Shown piece after piece: positions 15,128-25,117 of a stretch of DNA of 64,000 bases (positions within the stretch are counted from its first letter, which is position 1; every line of letters starts with the position of its first letter). This DNA is from Silvibacterium acidisoli (GTDB lineage: Bacteria; Acidobacteriota; Terriglobia; Terriglobales; Acidobacteriaceae). Below the pieces are notes generated by a model that saw only the letters and a program-made list of their open reading frames with translations, was not told the origin of the DNA and made no database searches. The DNA is taken from the NCBI GenBank assembly GCA_022870745.1, contig CP085323.1:248001-312000 (forward strand), read 5' to 3'. The translations under genes were made by a program, and so were the position numbers.

Positions 15128-15496
15128 ATGGTTTTGAAACGGCAGCCGGAGGCAGGAGACATCCTGCAAGGCACGCTTGACCTGCTGATTTTGCGCACAC
15201 TGGTGATGGGTCCGGCGCACGGACACACCATTGCCCAGGTAATCGAACGCACCTCTGAGAACGCTCTCGAAATCGAAGAGGGTTCGCTCTACCCTGCCCT
15301 GCACCGGCTCGAGGATCGCGGCTGGCTCGTCTCCGAGTGGGGACTGAGCGAGAACAATCGTCGCGCCAAGTTCTATCAGCTCACCGCAAAAGGCCGGAAA
15401 GAACTGGACGCAGCCAGCAGCCGCTGGCGCAGGATGACGCGGGCCATCGGCCTCATCCTCGGGGACATCCCCGGCGAGGCCAAGGAGGAAGCATGA
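15128..15496 (+). CDS. PadR-family transcriptional regulator
   Basis: 122 residues, a minimal PadR winged helix: LQGTLDLLILRTLVMGPAHG (about 13-32), IEEGSLYPALHRLEDRGWL (48-66) and NRRAKFYQLTAKGRKEL in the wing. Acidobacteria commonly have such a regulator directly before an ADOP permease gene; here the padR stop overlaps the permease ATG (ATGA), so the two are coupled. It probably represses its own operon. The inducing ligand is unknown. Confidence 0.93.
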   Translation: MVLKRQPEAGDILQGTLDLLILRTLVMGPAHGHTIAQVIERTSENALEIEEGSLYPALHRLEDRGWLVSEWGLSENNRRAKFYQLTAKGRKELDAASSRWRRMTRAIGLILGDIPGEAKEEA

Positions 15497-18174
15497 GCTT
15501 TGAACGCTTTCGCAATCGCAACCGTAAAGATGCAGACCTCGCCGAAGAGCTCGAGTCCCACCTCGCTCACTCGCAGGACATGCGCGAGGCACGCGGCGTA
15601 TCTCCAGACGAAGCCTACCGGCAGGCGCGCGTGAAGCTGGGCAATGCGCGCACCGTGCGCGAGAATGTCTGGCGCTATCGCTCCATCGGCTGGATCGAAG
15701 ACGTCCTCCGCGACATGCGCTTCGCCGTGCGCTCGCTCGGCAAGACTCCCGGATTCACGCTCATCGCACTCGCGGTCATCGCAGTCGGCATTGGCGTAAA
15801 CACGGCTGTCTTCTCAGTCATCAACACCGTCCTGCTCAAGCCGCTGCACTATCCCGACCCGCAATCGCTGGTACAGGTTCAAAATGTAGGTCCACATGGC
15901 CGGGACGGCGGCGCCAATGTTCCCAAACTGAACATCTGGCGCAGGCAGACCGGCGTCTTCCAGGACGTCGCCGCATACGACTTCGGCGGCGCGGGCATGA
16001 ACCTGACCGGAGGCAACCAGCCGCAACAGGTGCAGGCGGTGCATGTCACGGCGAATTACTTCGCCGTCTTCGGCGCGCCCGTCGCGCTGGGACGAACCTT
16101 CACGCAGCAGGAAGACAGTCCGCACGGCGGCGATGTGGTTGTACTCAGCTACGGCCTGTGGAAGAGTCACTTCGGCGGCAATCCGCAGACCGTCGGAAGG
16201 ACCATCCAGCTCGACAACCGACCCTATCTCGTCGTAGGTGTGCTCGGACAGCAGTTCGTTACAGAGAAGAGTTTTGGAGCCGAGCAACAGGCTGATCTTT
16301 GGACACCATTCCAGTTCGACATGAACTCGCAGGATATGGCCCATTACTTCACCGCCATTGCACGGCTGAAGCCAGGCGTAACCGTAGCCCAGGCCGAAGC
16401 GCAGATGAAGCTGGCGGCCGATGAATACCGGCGAACCTACGGAGCAAACTCGATCGGTCCGCAGAGCAGCTTCGGCGTGGAGAACCTGCAGGAATGGATG
16501 ATCGGCAGCAATCGCAAGCCGCTGCTCATCCTCATGACGGCCGTAGGATTCGTTCTGCTGATCGGCTGCGCCAATGTAATGAACCTCCTGCTGGCACGGG
16601 CCTCTGCGCGGAAACGCGAGCTGGCCACGCGTGCCGCACTCGGCGCGGGACGCGCACAGATCATCCGCCAGTTGCTCGTCGAGAGCGTGATGCTTTCCCT
16701 CACCGGCGGAATCCTCGGGCTGATCCTCGGCTACCTCGGCGTGCGCGCACTGCTGGCACTCAGTCCTGGCGACCTGCCCCGTCTTGGCGAAAACGGCGCG
16801 GCCGTCACGCTCGACCTGCACGTGCTGGCCTTCACATTCATTGTTTCTGTCCTCACCGGCATTCTCTGTGGGCTCATACCCGCAATCGGCTCGGCGCGCT
16901 CGAACCTGCTGACCGCAATCAACGAGGGCTCGCAACGCTCCGGGCTGAGCTTCCGGCGAGGCAAGCTCCGGTCGTCGCTCGTTATTGGCGAGATGGCGCT
17001 GGCGCTGATCCTGGTCATCGGCGCGACTCTGCTCATTCGCACCTTCAGTAAGGTGGCCGGCGTCGATCCCGGCTTCGAAACGCACAACGTCGTCTCCATG
17101 GCCATGTCCGTAAGCGGAGACCGTTTCCAGAAGACCTCGGGTATTGCACAGGTCGTCCGCGATGGTACCGACCGTTTGAAGAATCTGCCCGGCGTCATCG
17201 ATGCAGGAAACGGCAACGGACTGCCGATGGTGGGTGGATTTGGCATGACCTTCGATATCGTAGGCAGGCCGAAAGGAAAAGATCCGTTTACCGGCGGTGC
17301 GGGCTACCTCTCCGTCGGCGGCGACTACTTCCAGACCCTCAAAGTCCCGCTTATTCGCGGACGCTACTTCAACGAGCACGACGATGGTGCTGCTCCCGGT
17401 GTCGTCATCATCAACGAAGCATTCGCAAAGCAATACTGGCCGCACGGCGATCCGCTGAAAGACCGTATGCAAATCGGCGTAGGCGCGGGACCGGTCTTTG
17501 CAGAACCGGCTCGCCAGGTGATCGGGATCATCGGCGACACGCATCAGTTCAGCCTGGATCAGCCCGCGCCCCCGATCATGTACACGCCTCTCGCGCAGCT
17601 TCCCGATGCGGAAACCGCGCTGAACTCGCGTGTCGCTCCGCTGTTGTGGATCGTACGCACACAGTCTGACCCTCACGCCATGGTCAACTCCATCACCAGT
17701 GCCCTGCGCGACGCCAGCGGCGGGCTGCCTGTCGCCCACATCCGCACCATGGAAGAGGTCGAAGGCCTCAACATGGCTCGTCAGCGCTTCAACATGACAT
17801 TGCTCATCATCTTCGGGGCGGCGGGCCTGCTCATGGCCGCTATTGGCGTTTATGGAGTGATGGCTTATTCCGTGCAGCAGCGTACACAGGAACTGGGCGT
17901 GCGCATGGCGCTCGGTGCGCAGGCAGCGAATTTACGCAACATGGTCATTGGCCAGGGCATGATCCTGGCGCTCGCGGGAGTAATTCTTGGCGTTGGCGGA
18001 GCCTTCTGGCTCACGCGTTTCCTTGCCGGATTTCTCTTCGGCGTAAAGACCTGGGATCCCACCACCTTCATCGCCACTCCTCTGCTCCTGGCAATAGTTG
18101 CCCTTCTGGCAACCTGGATTCCAGCAAGGAGGGCTACGCGGGTCGATCCGATGACCGCGCTCCGGCTCGAATAG
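15493..18174 (+). CDS. ADOP-type duplicated ABC transporter permease (MacB/FtsX family)
   Basis: 893 residues from the ATG at 15493 (GGAGG just upstream, overlapping the padR stop). Layout: a soluble N-terminal segment of about 75 residues typical of the acidobacterial duplicated orphan permease family; first membrane helix (about 85-110, ALAVIAVGIGVNTAVFSVIN); a MacB-type periplasmic domain; three helices of the first FtsX domain (about 385-490); then a second copy with helix, periplasmic domain and FtsX domain ending at RRATRVDPMTALRLE. No ATPase gene is adjacent, as is usual for ADOP proteins. The role is unknown; related MacB proteins act in mechanotransmission and export. Confidence 0.93.
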   Translation: MSFERFRNRNRKDADLAEELESHLAHSQDMREARGVSPDEAYRQARVKLGNARTVRENVWRYRSIGWIEDVLRDMRFAVRSLGKTPGFTLIALAVIAVGIGVNTAVFSVINTVLLKPLHYPDPQSLVQVQNVGPHGRDGGANVPKLNIWRRQTGVFQDVAAYDFGGAGMNLTGGNQPQQVQAVHVTANYFAVFGAPVALGRTFTQQEDSPHGGDVVVLSYGLWKSHFGGNPQTVGRTIQLDNRPYLVVGVLGQQFVTEKSFGAEQQADLWTPFQFDMNSQDMAHYFTAIARLKPGVTVAQAEAQMKLAADEYRRTYGANSIGPQSSFGVENLQEWMIGSNRKPLLILMTAVGFVLLIGCANVMNLLLARASARKRELATRAALGAGRAQIIRQLLVESVMLSLTGGILGLILGYLGVRALLALSPGDLPRLGENGAAVTLDLHVLAFTFIVSVLTGILCGLIPAIGSARSNLLTAINEGSQRSGLSFRRGKLRSSLVIGEMALALILVIGATLLIRTFSKVAGVDPGFETHNVVSMAMSVSGDRFQKTSGIAQVVRDGTDRLKNLPGVIDAGNGNGLPMVGGFGMTFDIVGRPKGKDPFTGGAGYLSVGGDYFQTLKVPLIRGRYFNEHDDGAAPGVVIINEAFAKQYWPHGDPLKDRMQIGVGAGPVFAEPARQVIGIIGDTHQFSLDQPAPPIMYTPLAQLPDAETALNSRVAPLLWIVRTQSDPHAMVNSITSALRDASGGLPVAHIRTMEEVEGLNMARQRFNMTLLIIFGAAGLLMAAIGVYGVMAYSVQQRTQELGVRMALGAQAANLRNMVIGQGMILALAGVILGVGGAFWLTRFLAGFLFGVKTWDPTTFIATPLLLAIVALLATWIPARRATRVDPMTALRLE

Positions 18175-18214
18175 CTTTTCGCTTTCATCCTGCATTTCTA
18201 GGTAGGATGGAAGT

Positions 18215-19705
18215 ATGCCCGACGTGGTGGAAATACCGAGTGAAGAGTATAAGCGCCTACGCGAAAACGAAATGCTTTTCCGGGAGATCGCCGACACGGC
18301 CCCGGTCCTGATCTGGCTCTCCGACAGCACTGCGCAATGCACCTGGTATAACCGGCCATGGCTTGAGTTTCGCGGCCGGACCATGGAACAGGAACTCGGC
18401 AGCGGATGGTCCGAGGGAGTGCATCCGGAAGACCTGGAAAACTGCGTCAAGCTTTACCTGGACAGCTTCGGAAAGCGCCTGCCATTCTGCCTCGAGTACC
18501 GGTTGAAACAATACGACGGCGAGTATCGCTGGATGCTGGAACGTGGTGCGCCCCGCTTCTCCGAACCGGGCAGCTTTCTCGGCTATATCGGCACCTGTGT
18601 CGACATTACGGAAATTCGCGAAATCCGGCGCAATTCATCGAAATATCTCGGGGAACTGGCAGCCATCGTCGAATCCTCCGACGACGTCATCCTCAGCAAA
18701 GACCTCAACGGCATCGTCACCAGCTGGAATGCAACCGCCACGCGCATCTTCGGATATTCCGCGGAGGAGATGATCGGCAACTCCATCCTGAAGCTGATCC
18801 CGGAAAACCTGCACGCGGACGAAAACAAGATTCTTGAAAACATTCGCGCAGGCAGGCGCGTGCAGCATTTCGAAACGGTGCGACTCACCAAGGCCGGAGA
18901 ACTGCTTGACGTTTCCCTGACGGTATCGCCAGTAAAGGATGAGCACGGAAATATCATCGGAGCATCGAAGATCCTGCGCGATATCTCCGACCGCAAGCGT
19001 ATCGAAAAGTCACTGCTGAACGCTGAGAAGATCGCCGCGACCGGGCGCATGGCCGCGACCATCGCACACGAGATCAACAATCCCCTGGAAGCGGTGATGA
19101 ACCTGCTGTATCTTCTGCGCTCGACGATCACCGATCCCCAGGGCCTGCAATACCTCGAAACCGCGGAGAGCGAACTCAATCGCGTCTCGCATATCGCCAA
19201 GCAGACACTGGGCTATTACCGTGAACATGCCTCCGCAACCCCACTCTCCATGGCGGAAATTGTCCAGCACGTCTGCATGATCTATGCGCCCCGCTGCGCG
19301 GCTGCGGGAATCCGGATCGACAAACGGCTTGAGCCGGTGCAGGCAGTCATGATGCGTCGCGGTGAGATCGTCCAGGTGATCTCGAACCTGCTGGCAAACT
19401 CCATTTACGCAATGTCCGAAGGCGGCGCACTTACCGTCACTGTCGAGGAGTCTCCGCAGGGAGTTCTTCTCACGGTCACCGACAACGGTGTTGGCATTTC
19501 CCTCGAAAATATCGGGCGCGTATTCGAGCCGTTTTTCACCACACGCAGCACCGTCGGTACCGGCATCGGCCTTTTCATCGCCAGGCAGTTTGTGGAAGGG
19601 CACGGCGGCAGTATCAGCCTGGAGAGCAGCGTTCAGCCAGAATCTCACGGCACGACAGTCCGGGTCGCTCTCCCATTGAAAACACTCTATGAAAATCCGG
19701 CGTGA
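18215..19705 (+). CDS. PAS-domain sensor histidine kinase (soluble, orphan)
   Basis: 496 residues without membrane helices. Two PAS domains (about 20-135 and 145-262), then a HisKA helix with the phosphoacceptor His285 in HEINNPLEAV, and a HATPase_c domain with N-box NLLANS (391-396), G1 DNGVG (423-427), F-box FEPFFTT and G2 GTGIGL. All catalytic boxes are intact. No response regulator gene is next to it, so its partner lies elsewhere. It starts 40 bases after the ADOP stop; joint regulation is possible but not shown. Confidence 0.93.
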   Translation: MPDVVEIPSEEYKRLRENEMLFREIADTAPVLIWLSDSTAQCTWYNRPWLEFRGRTMEQELGSGWSEGVHPEDLENCVKLYLDSFGKRLPFCLEYRLKQYDGEYRWMLERGAPRFSEPGSFLGYIGTCVDITEIREIRRNSSKYLGELAAIVESSDDVILSKDLNGIVTSWNATATRIFGYSAEEMIGNSILKLIPENLHADENKILENIRAGRRVQHFETVRLTKAGELLDVSLTVSPVKDEHGNIIGASKILRDISDRKRIEKSLLNAEKIAATGRMAATIAHEINNPLEAVMNLLYLLRSTITDPQGLQYLETAESELNRVSHIAKQTLGYYREHASATPLSMAEIVQHVCMIYAPRCAAAGIRIDKRLEPVQAVMMRRGEIVQVISNLLANSIYAMSEGGALTVTVEESPQGVLLTVTDNGVGISLENIGRVFEPFFTTRSTVGTGIGLFIARQFVEGHGGSISLESSVQPESHGTTVRVALPLKTLYENPA

Positions 19706-19762
19706 TCTTCTCCTGATTTTCGTGTAAACTGAAGTTTCTGAATCAAGTGCCAGGAAAGTCCT

Positions 19763-20116
19763 ATGTCTATACATCCAGTTATGCAGCGGCTTGCCGATAA
19801 GTTGAACCGTACCGATCTTCCCGCGTTTGTTGCCGGAGACACGGTTCGCGTGCAGGTCAAGATCAAGGAAGGCGACAAAGAGCGTCTTCAGGCATTCGAA
19901 GGTATTGTGATCGCCCGTAAGAACGGCGCACAGGGTAGCTTCACAATCCGCAAGATGAGCTTCGGCCATGGCGTGGAGCGTATCTTCCCCTTCAACTCCA
20001 AGGTCATCGACAAGATCGAAAAGATCCGTTCGGCCAAGGTTCGCCGCGCCAAGCTGTTCTACCTGCGCGGACTCCGCGGCAAGGCTGCCCGTCTCAAGGA
20101 AGTCGAGCGCGCCTAG
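19763..20116 (+). CDS. rplS: 50S ribosomal protein L19
   Basis: 117 residues. Typical L19 motifs: [55 protein letters not shown]19 sits at the 30S-50S interface. The gene normally follows trmD; here a 7 kb block intervenes, so it must have its own promoter, probably in the 57 bases before it (GTGTAAACTGAAG stretch). Terminator at 20130-20159. Confidence 0.98.
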   Translation: MSIHPVMQRLADKLNRTDLPAFVAGDTVRVQVKIKEGDKERLQAFEGIVIARKNGAQGSFTIRKMSFGHGVERIFPFNSKVIDKIEKIRSAKVRRAKLFYLRGLRGKAARLKEVERA

Positions 20117-20129
20117 TTTCTGTTCCGTC

Positions 20130-20159
20130 AACGCCCCGCGCCTTTCAGGCCGGGGCGTT
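20130..20159 (+). terminator. rplS terminator
   Basis: Stem AACGCCCCG / CGGGGCGTT extended by GCC/GGC, followed by TTTCG. Confidence 0.8.
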
Positions 20160-20192
20160 TTCGCGTGCGCGAAATACTCTTCCCCAATAATT

Positions 20193-20223
20193 GTCATTCC
20201 GAGCGCAGCGAGGAACCTGCATC
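20193..20223 (+). repeat. Dispersed intergenic repeat GTCATTCCGAGCGCAGCGAG
   Basis: The string GTCATTCCGAGCGCAGCGAG followed by GAACCTGCA recurs as GTCATTCCGGACGCAGTGAG plus GAATCTGCA at 35589-35617. Such a repeat is common between genes in Acidobacteria and some other phyla. Function unknown. Confidence 0.65.
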
Positions 20224-20311
20224 TCCTTCCAGTGCTCTGAGCTCTGTTTTCTAAGCCCTGGGCTCTGGGCCCTGTGCTCCGCCATCCTAGAAACGCGTTA
20301 AAATTTCCCTG

Positions 20312-21061
20312 ATGCCCCGCGCTCCCAAGCCCACCGCGCCGCCCGATCTGATCGAGGAAGGCGTCGAAGAACTTTCGCCCTCTACTCGCAAGATGCGAAT
20401 GCTGCGCACCCTAGTCTGCGGCAATAAATATGAGAAAGCGGCCAGGCTCGAAGGCGCGACCTCCATTGCCGGGGTCGATGAGGTTGGCCGTGGAGCGCTC
20501 TTCGGACCGGTCGTAGCCGCCGCCGTTGTCCTGCCCCCAGATACGCGCATCCGTGGCCTGCGCGATTCCAAGCAGCTCGTCCGTGAAGACCGTGAGCGCC
20601 TCGCCGAGGTTGTCACGCGTAAGGCGCTGGCCGTCGCCGTTGCTGAAGTCGACTCCGTGACCATCGACCGTGTGAACATCTACCAGGCCAGCCGCATGGC
20701 GATGGTGGCAGCCGTGATGAAGCTTACCGTTGCTCCCGACCACCTGCTCATAGACGCCATGACGCTCGATCTCAAGTGTGCGCAGACGAAGATCTACTAC
20801 GGCGATTCGCTCTCCATCTCCATTGCCGCTGCTTCGGTCATCGCCAAGGTCTACCGCGACAAGCTCGTCGCCGACATGCACGAACACTATCCGCAGTACG
20901 GCCTCGCCTCGCACAAGGGCTACGGCACGCCGGAGCACCTCGCAGCGCTGCGCCAGCATGGGCCGTCCCCTCTGCACCGCCGCAGCTTCCGGCCTGTAGC
21001 CGAGCTGCTTCCTCCCCTCATGGAACCGCTTCCCTTCACCGTTGTCGAGGTCCAGGCTTGA
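20312..21061 (+). CDS. rnhB: Ribonuclease HII
   Basis: 249 residues. RNase HII cuts the RNA strand of RNA-DNA hybrids and removes ribonucleotides misincorporated in DNA. The family signature AGVDEVGRGALFGPVVAAAV carries the catalytic Asp56-Glu57; further active-site Asp lies in LLIDAMTLD; the C-terminal HKGYGTPEHLAAL region is typical. The first 45 residues are a variable extension. Its stop overlaps the TTG start of the next gene. Confidence 0.96.
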   Translation: MPRAPKPTAPPDLIEEGVEELSPSTRKMRMLRTLVCGNKYEKAARLEGATSIAGVDEVGRGALFGPVVAAAVVLPPDTRIRGLRDSKQLVREDRERLAEVVTRKALAVAVAEVDSVTIDRVNIYQASRMAMVAAVMKLTVAPDHLLIDAMTLDLKCAQTKIYYGDSLSISIAAASVIAKVYRDKLVADMHEHYPQYGLASHKGYGTPEHLAALRQHGPSPLHRRSFRPVAELLPPLMEPLPFTVVEVQA

Positions 21062-21819
21062 ATCGAAGGCTTCTCTGCGTTACCGCACATCCTGATGACG
21101 AAAGCGGAGGCTTTGGCGGCGCTCTGCTAAGCTCCCACCGCGAAGGCATCGAGACCAACCTGCTCTGCTTCACCGACGGCCAGGCCGCTCACTATCGTGG
21201 CGACGCCAAAGATGCAGCCGACCTTGGTCAACGGCGCCGCTCGGAACTGGCCGAGGCCTGCGACGTGCTGGGAGTTACGCGGCACGAGGTTCTCGACTAC
21301 GAAGATGGCGAATTGATGAAGGAAGCCATTCACCTGATCATCGGTGAAGTCGTGCAGCGCATCCGTCTGCTGCGCCCGCAGGTGGTACTGACCTTTGGCG
21401 GCGACGGAGCCGTCAACCTGCACCGGGATCACACCGTCATCTCGCTTGCAACCACAGCGGCCTTCCATTGGGCCGGACGCCCCGAGTTCTTTCATGAGCA
21501 GGTCGACGGCGGCCTGGCAGCCTACACCCCGCGAAAGCTCTACTATCTGAGCACGCCGTTCGTGGCGGTTCGCGATCGTCCCGAGCTCTCCAATGCCGCC
21601 GTAGTGCCCTGGTCGCTCTCTCTCGACACCTCCGGCGATCTCTGGGAGAAGAAGATCGAGGCCTTCAGCAAACACACCACCCAGGCCGGAGTTCTGGACC
21701 GCGTCCGCGAGATGATCGGCGAACACAAGGACTATGAGCGTTACCTGCTGGCTGCAGCCCCGCAGAGTCTCGACGTGTCTGAAGACACGGCTCTATTCCA
21801 GGGTGTCACCGCAGACTAA
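21058..21819 (+). CDS. PIG-L family deacetylase (LmbE/BshB-like)
   Basis: 253 residues starting at TTG, whose last bases overlap the rnhB stop (TTGA), so translation is coupled. Zinc site: AHPDDE (residues 10-15) and HRDH in VNLHRDHTVISLA. The family removes acetyl groups from N-acetylglucosamine conjugates, as in bacillithiol or mycothiol synthesis. Without bshA or bshC nearby the exact substrate is uncertain; bacillithiol-type or general sugar deacetylation are both possible. Confidence 0.85.
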   Translation: MNRRLLCVTAHPDDESGGFGGALLSSHREGIETNLLCFTDGQAAHYRGDAKDAADLGQRRRSELAEACDVLGVTRHEVLDYEDGELMKEAIHLIIGEVVQRIRLLRPQVVLTFGGDGAVNLHRDHTVISLATTAAFHWAGRPEFFHEQVDGGLAAYTPRKLYYLSTPFVAVRDRPELSNAAVVPWSLSLDTSGDLWEKKIEAFSKHTTQAGVLDRVREMIGEHKDYERYLLAAAPQSLDVSEDTALFQGVTAD

Positions 21820-21829
21820 AGCAGAATCC

Positions 21830-21867
21830 GGGTGCCCCACATCTCGCTTTTGAGATGTGGGGCACCC
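21830..21867. terminator. Palindromic terminator/repeat R4
   Basis: Perfect 16-bp stem GGGTGCCCCACATCTC / GAGATGTGGGGCACCC with loop GCTTTT between convergent genes. Same family as R1, R2, R3, R5. Confidence 0.8.
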
Positions 21868-21874
21868 AAGTTCT

Positions 21875-22495
21875 CTAGGAAGCTGCGCGTACAGTACGCC
21901 GCTTCGACCACCAGGACGTCAAAGGACGCGCCAGCATCAGCATCCAGAACACGATGGTGATGGGCACCGGCGTCAGCACGCCCTGCTTCACTCCCCACCA
22001 GTAGTGCGTGAGCCCGGCAAAGGCCGAGAGATAGGCCAGCCGGTGCAGCCGCGCCCAGTTCTTTCCCAGCTTGCGGATCGACCATGTCGTCGAGGTCAGC
22101 GCTAGCGGCAGCATCAGTAGCCAAGACACAAGACCGGCAACGATGAAACGGCGCCGCGTGATGTCGTCGATCATCGCCGCCACGCTGAAGCCCGCATAGA
22201 GGCCGACATAGGTCAGCAGGTGCAGGCATCCGTAGAAGAAGGCGTACAGGCCCAGCATCCGGCGAAAGCGGATGATCCACGCCAGTTGAGGAATCAGCCG
22301 GCGCACCGGCGTTATCGCCAGCGAGAGCACCAGCAGGCGCAGCGTTCCACGCCCGGTAAAGAACGTAACCGTGGCCGTGGGATCGGGGCCGAGGTTGTTC
22401 TCAACCATCCTCCACAGCAGCCATGCCACCGGCGCAAGACAGGCGGCATGGACAAGCACTTTTAGTCCAACAATCGTTCGATTCGAAATGGCCAT
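21875..22495 (-). CDS. msrQ: MsrQ, heme-binding membrane subunit of MsrPQ
   Basis: 206 residues from the ATG at 22493-22495, five bases after the msrP stop; an ATG at 22528 would overlap msrP. About six membrane helices with heme-ligand histidines, for example in YGCLHLLTYVG and GLTHYWWG, and the conserved WARLHRLAY. MsrQ passes electrons from the quinone pool or FMN reductases to periplasmic MsrP, which reduces methionine sulfoxide in oxidised proteins. Confidence 0.92.
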   Translation of the reverse strand: MAISNRTIVGLKVLVHAACLAPVAWLLWRMVENNLGPDPTATVTFFTGRGTLRLLVLSLAITPVRRLIPQLAWIIRFRRMLGLYAFFYGCLHLLTYVGLYAGFSVAAMIDDITRRRFIVAGLVSWLLMLPLALTSTTWSIRKLGKNWARLHRLAYLSAFAGLTHYWWGVKQGVLTPVPITIVFWMLMLARPLTSWWSKRRTVRAAS

Positions 22496-22499
22496 GCGA

Positions 22500-23474
<975 letters not shown>

Positions 23475-23637
23475 GCATCCTCTCTGGTAATTGGACTCGC
23501 AGCGGCGCTCCCGGTTACATTACGCACACGCACTCCGTTTGGACGCTTTGACTGCATACAAACAAGGGAGAATCTTTCCTGCAACAGGCTTCCCGAACCC
23601 AGCCCGTTGCAATCCTAACCTGCAGCCAGGAGGTACC

Positions 23638-24453
23638 ATGTCCACCGCTCCCACCTCACAAACCATCGCACACAGACCCATCCCTATCCAGCGAGAGACG
23701 CACATGCGCAAAGCGGCTGAGTTGATGCTGCACGCGCGCCGCCATCTGCGCCCCTTGCCCGAACTTCCCATGGAACTGCGGCCGGTGAACATCGACGAGG
23801 CCTACGCCCTGCAGGACATCATCGCTGAAGCCATGCTCCAGACCGGCGGATGGAAGGTCGGAGCCTCAGCCCCGGATGCCACGCCCGTCAGCTCGCCCAT
23901 GCCGCTTTTCGGAGGGTTTGGCAAATCCGGCGAGGTGGCCTCGGCACACATGCGCCGCCTGCGAGGTATTGAGGGGGAAATCGCTTTCCTGATGGGAAAG
24001 GATCTACCGGCGCACGAAGCTCCCTACAGCCGGGAACAGGTGATCGCGGCGATTGCCAGCGCACACCCGGCGATCGAACTGCTGGAATCGGCCTTCTACG
24101 ATCCCGATAAGGTGGACCGCTTCTCAACCCTCGGCGATCTGGCCAGCAATGGCGGATTCTTCCACGGTGCGGCGATCCCGGACTGGCAGCAGATCGACCT
24201 CACGAAAGAGTCCATCGTCGTAACTGTCGACGGTGCGGTTCGCTTTGAGGGCACCGCTTCCAACACCGCAGGAACCGACCTTATCCGCCTCGTCGAATGG
24301 CTGGCCAACGTCGGATCCCTGAACCACGGCGGCCTGCGCAAGGGGCAATGGGTCACAACCGGAAGCTGGTCAGGCAAGACTCATGTCGATGCCGGCGGTT
24401 CGGCGCTCGTGGAGTTCGCAAACTTCGGAGACGTTGCGATTCGGTTCGAATAA
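23638..24453 (+). CDS. 2-keto-4-pentenoate hydratase family protein
   Basis: 271 residues from the ATG at 23638 with AGGAGG six bases upstream. It belongs to the fumarylacetoacetate hydrolase superfamily, MhpD/4-oxalocrotonate decarboxylase branch: DEAYALQDIIAEAM, GGWKVGASA, GIEGEIAFLMGKDLP with metal-binding Glu residues, and HPAIELLESAF. No meta-cleavage pathway genes are adjacent, so its substrate is uncertain. It may hydrate 2-hydroxypentadienoate-like acids. Confidence 0.82.
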   Translation: MSTAPTSQTIAHRPIPIQRETHMRKAAELMLHARRHLRPLPELPMELRPVNIDEAYALQDIIAEAMLQTGGWKVGASAPDATPVSSPMPLFGGFGKSGEVASAHMRRLRGIEGEIAFLMGKDLPAHEAPYSREQVIAAIASAHPAIELLESAFYDPDKVDRFSTLGDLASNGGFFHGAAIPDWQQIDLTKESIVVTVDGAVRFEGTASNTAGTDLIRLVEWLANVGSLNHGGLRKGQWVTTGSWSGKTHVDAGGSALVEFANFGDVAIRFE

Positions 24454-24470
24454 CGTCCACTACAAATAAA

Positions 24471-24501
24471 AGAGCCCGGAGCCTTTATGGCTCCGGGCTC
24501 T
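24471..24501. terminator. Bidirectional terminator between hydratase and trxA
   Basis: Perfect 13-bp stem AGAGCCCGGAGCC / GGCTCCGGGCTCT, loop TTTAT, with A-run on the left and TT on the right, serving both convergent genes. Confidence 0.85.
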
Positions 24502-24514
24502 TCAATTTTCGGGC

Positions 24515-24847
24515 TTAGCCGATCACGCGCTCAATGCTCTTGTCGATCGTTTCCTTGGGAACGTAGCCCACGATCTGGTCGGCAACCTTGCCATCCTTGA
24601 ACAGAAGCAGAGCAGGAATGCCACGGATGCCATAGCGCATCGGAGTCGCCTGATTCTTATCGACGTCCATCTTCGCAACCTTCAGCTTACCGGCATTTTC
24701 GGTCGCAACTTCGTCAACGGTCGGCGCCAACGCCTTACAGGGACCGCACCAGGCTGCCCAGAAATCCACCAGAACCGGCTGCGCTGACTGCAGAACTTCC
24801 TGGTCGAAGTTTGCATCGTTTACTTCGAGAATTGTCTCAACCGCCAT
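24515..24847 (-). CDS. trxA: Thioredoxin
   Basis: 110 residues with the canonical active site FWAAWCGPCKALAP (Cys at about 34 and 37), the cis-Pro region GIRGIPALLLFKDGK and usual length. It is a general cytoplasmic disulfide reductase, fed by thioredoxin reductase, and would also recycle MsrA/B. It stands alone. Confidence 0.97.
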   Translation of the reverse strand: MAVETILEVNDANFDQEVLQSAQPVLVDFWAAWCGPCKALAPTVDEVATENAGKLKVAKMDVDKNQATPMRYGIRGIPALLLFKDGKVADQIVGYVPKETIDKSIERVIG

Positions 24848-25117
24848 GACTTTTAAAAATCCCTTCCCTGTCCGGACTTGACTTGCTCCTGAACAGTGTA
24901 CCGAACTAATAGATGAGAAGATGCGGGAAAAGTCGCAAGGGTAGGCGGGGCGGCAAACCGGCTTTGGCTGGCCGAAATTTAAAGCGCCCGGATTCCGAGA
25001 CCGGAACCCGAGCGCTAGAGCAGCCCTCCCCCAGAACTGCCCACGCTGCGAAAGTATTTCTTTCTTAAGGAACTTGCAAGAAATCTTAGGTACTGTCTAG
25101 GTAATACAGGACTTAGG

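Noticed and set aside
15814-17739. A 641-residue minus-strand reading frame
   Set aside because: Antisense shadow of the ADOP permease; sequence is rich in Arg/Asp/His without domain features.
24848-25117. Small RNA or gene between trxA and thrB
   Set aside because: Only a few partial repeats of TAGGTA-like strings near 25090-25120; no stable hairpin plus T-run or coding frame.
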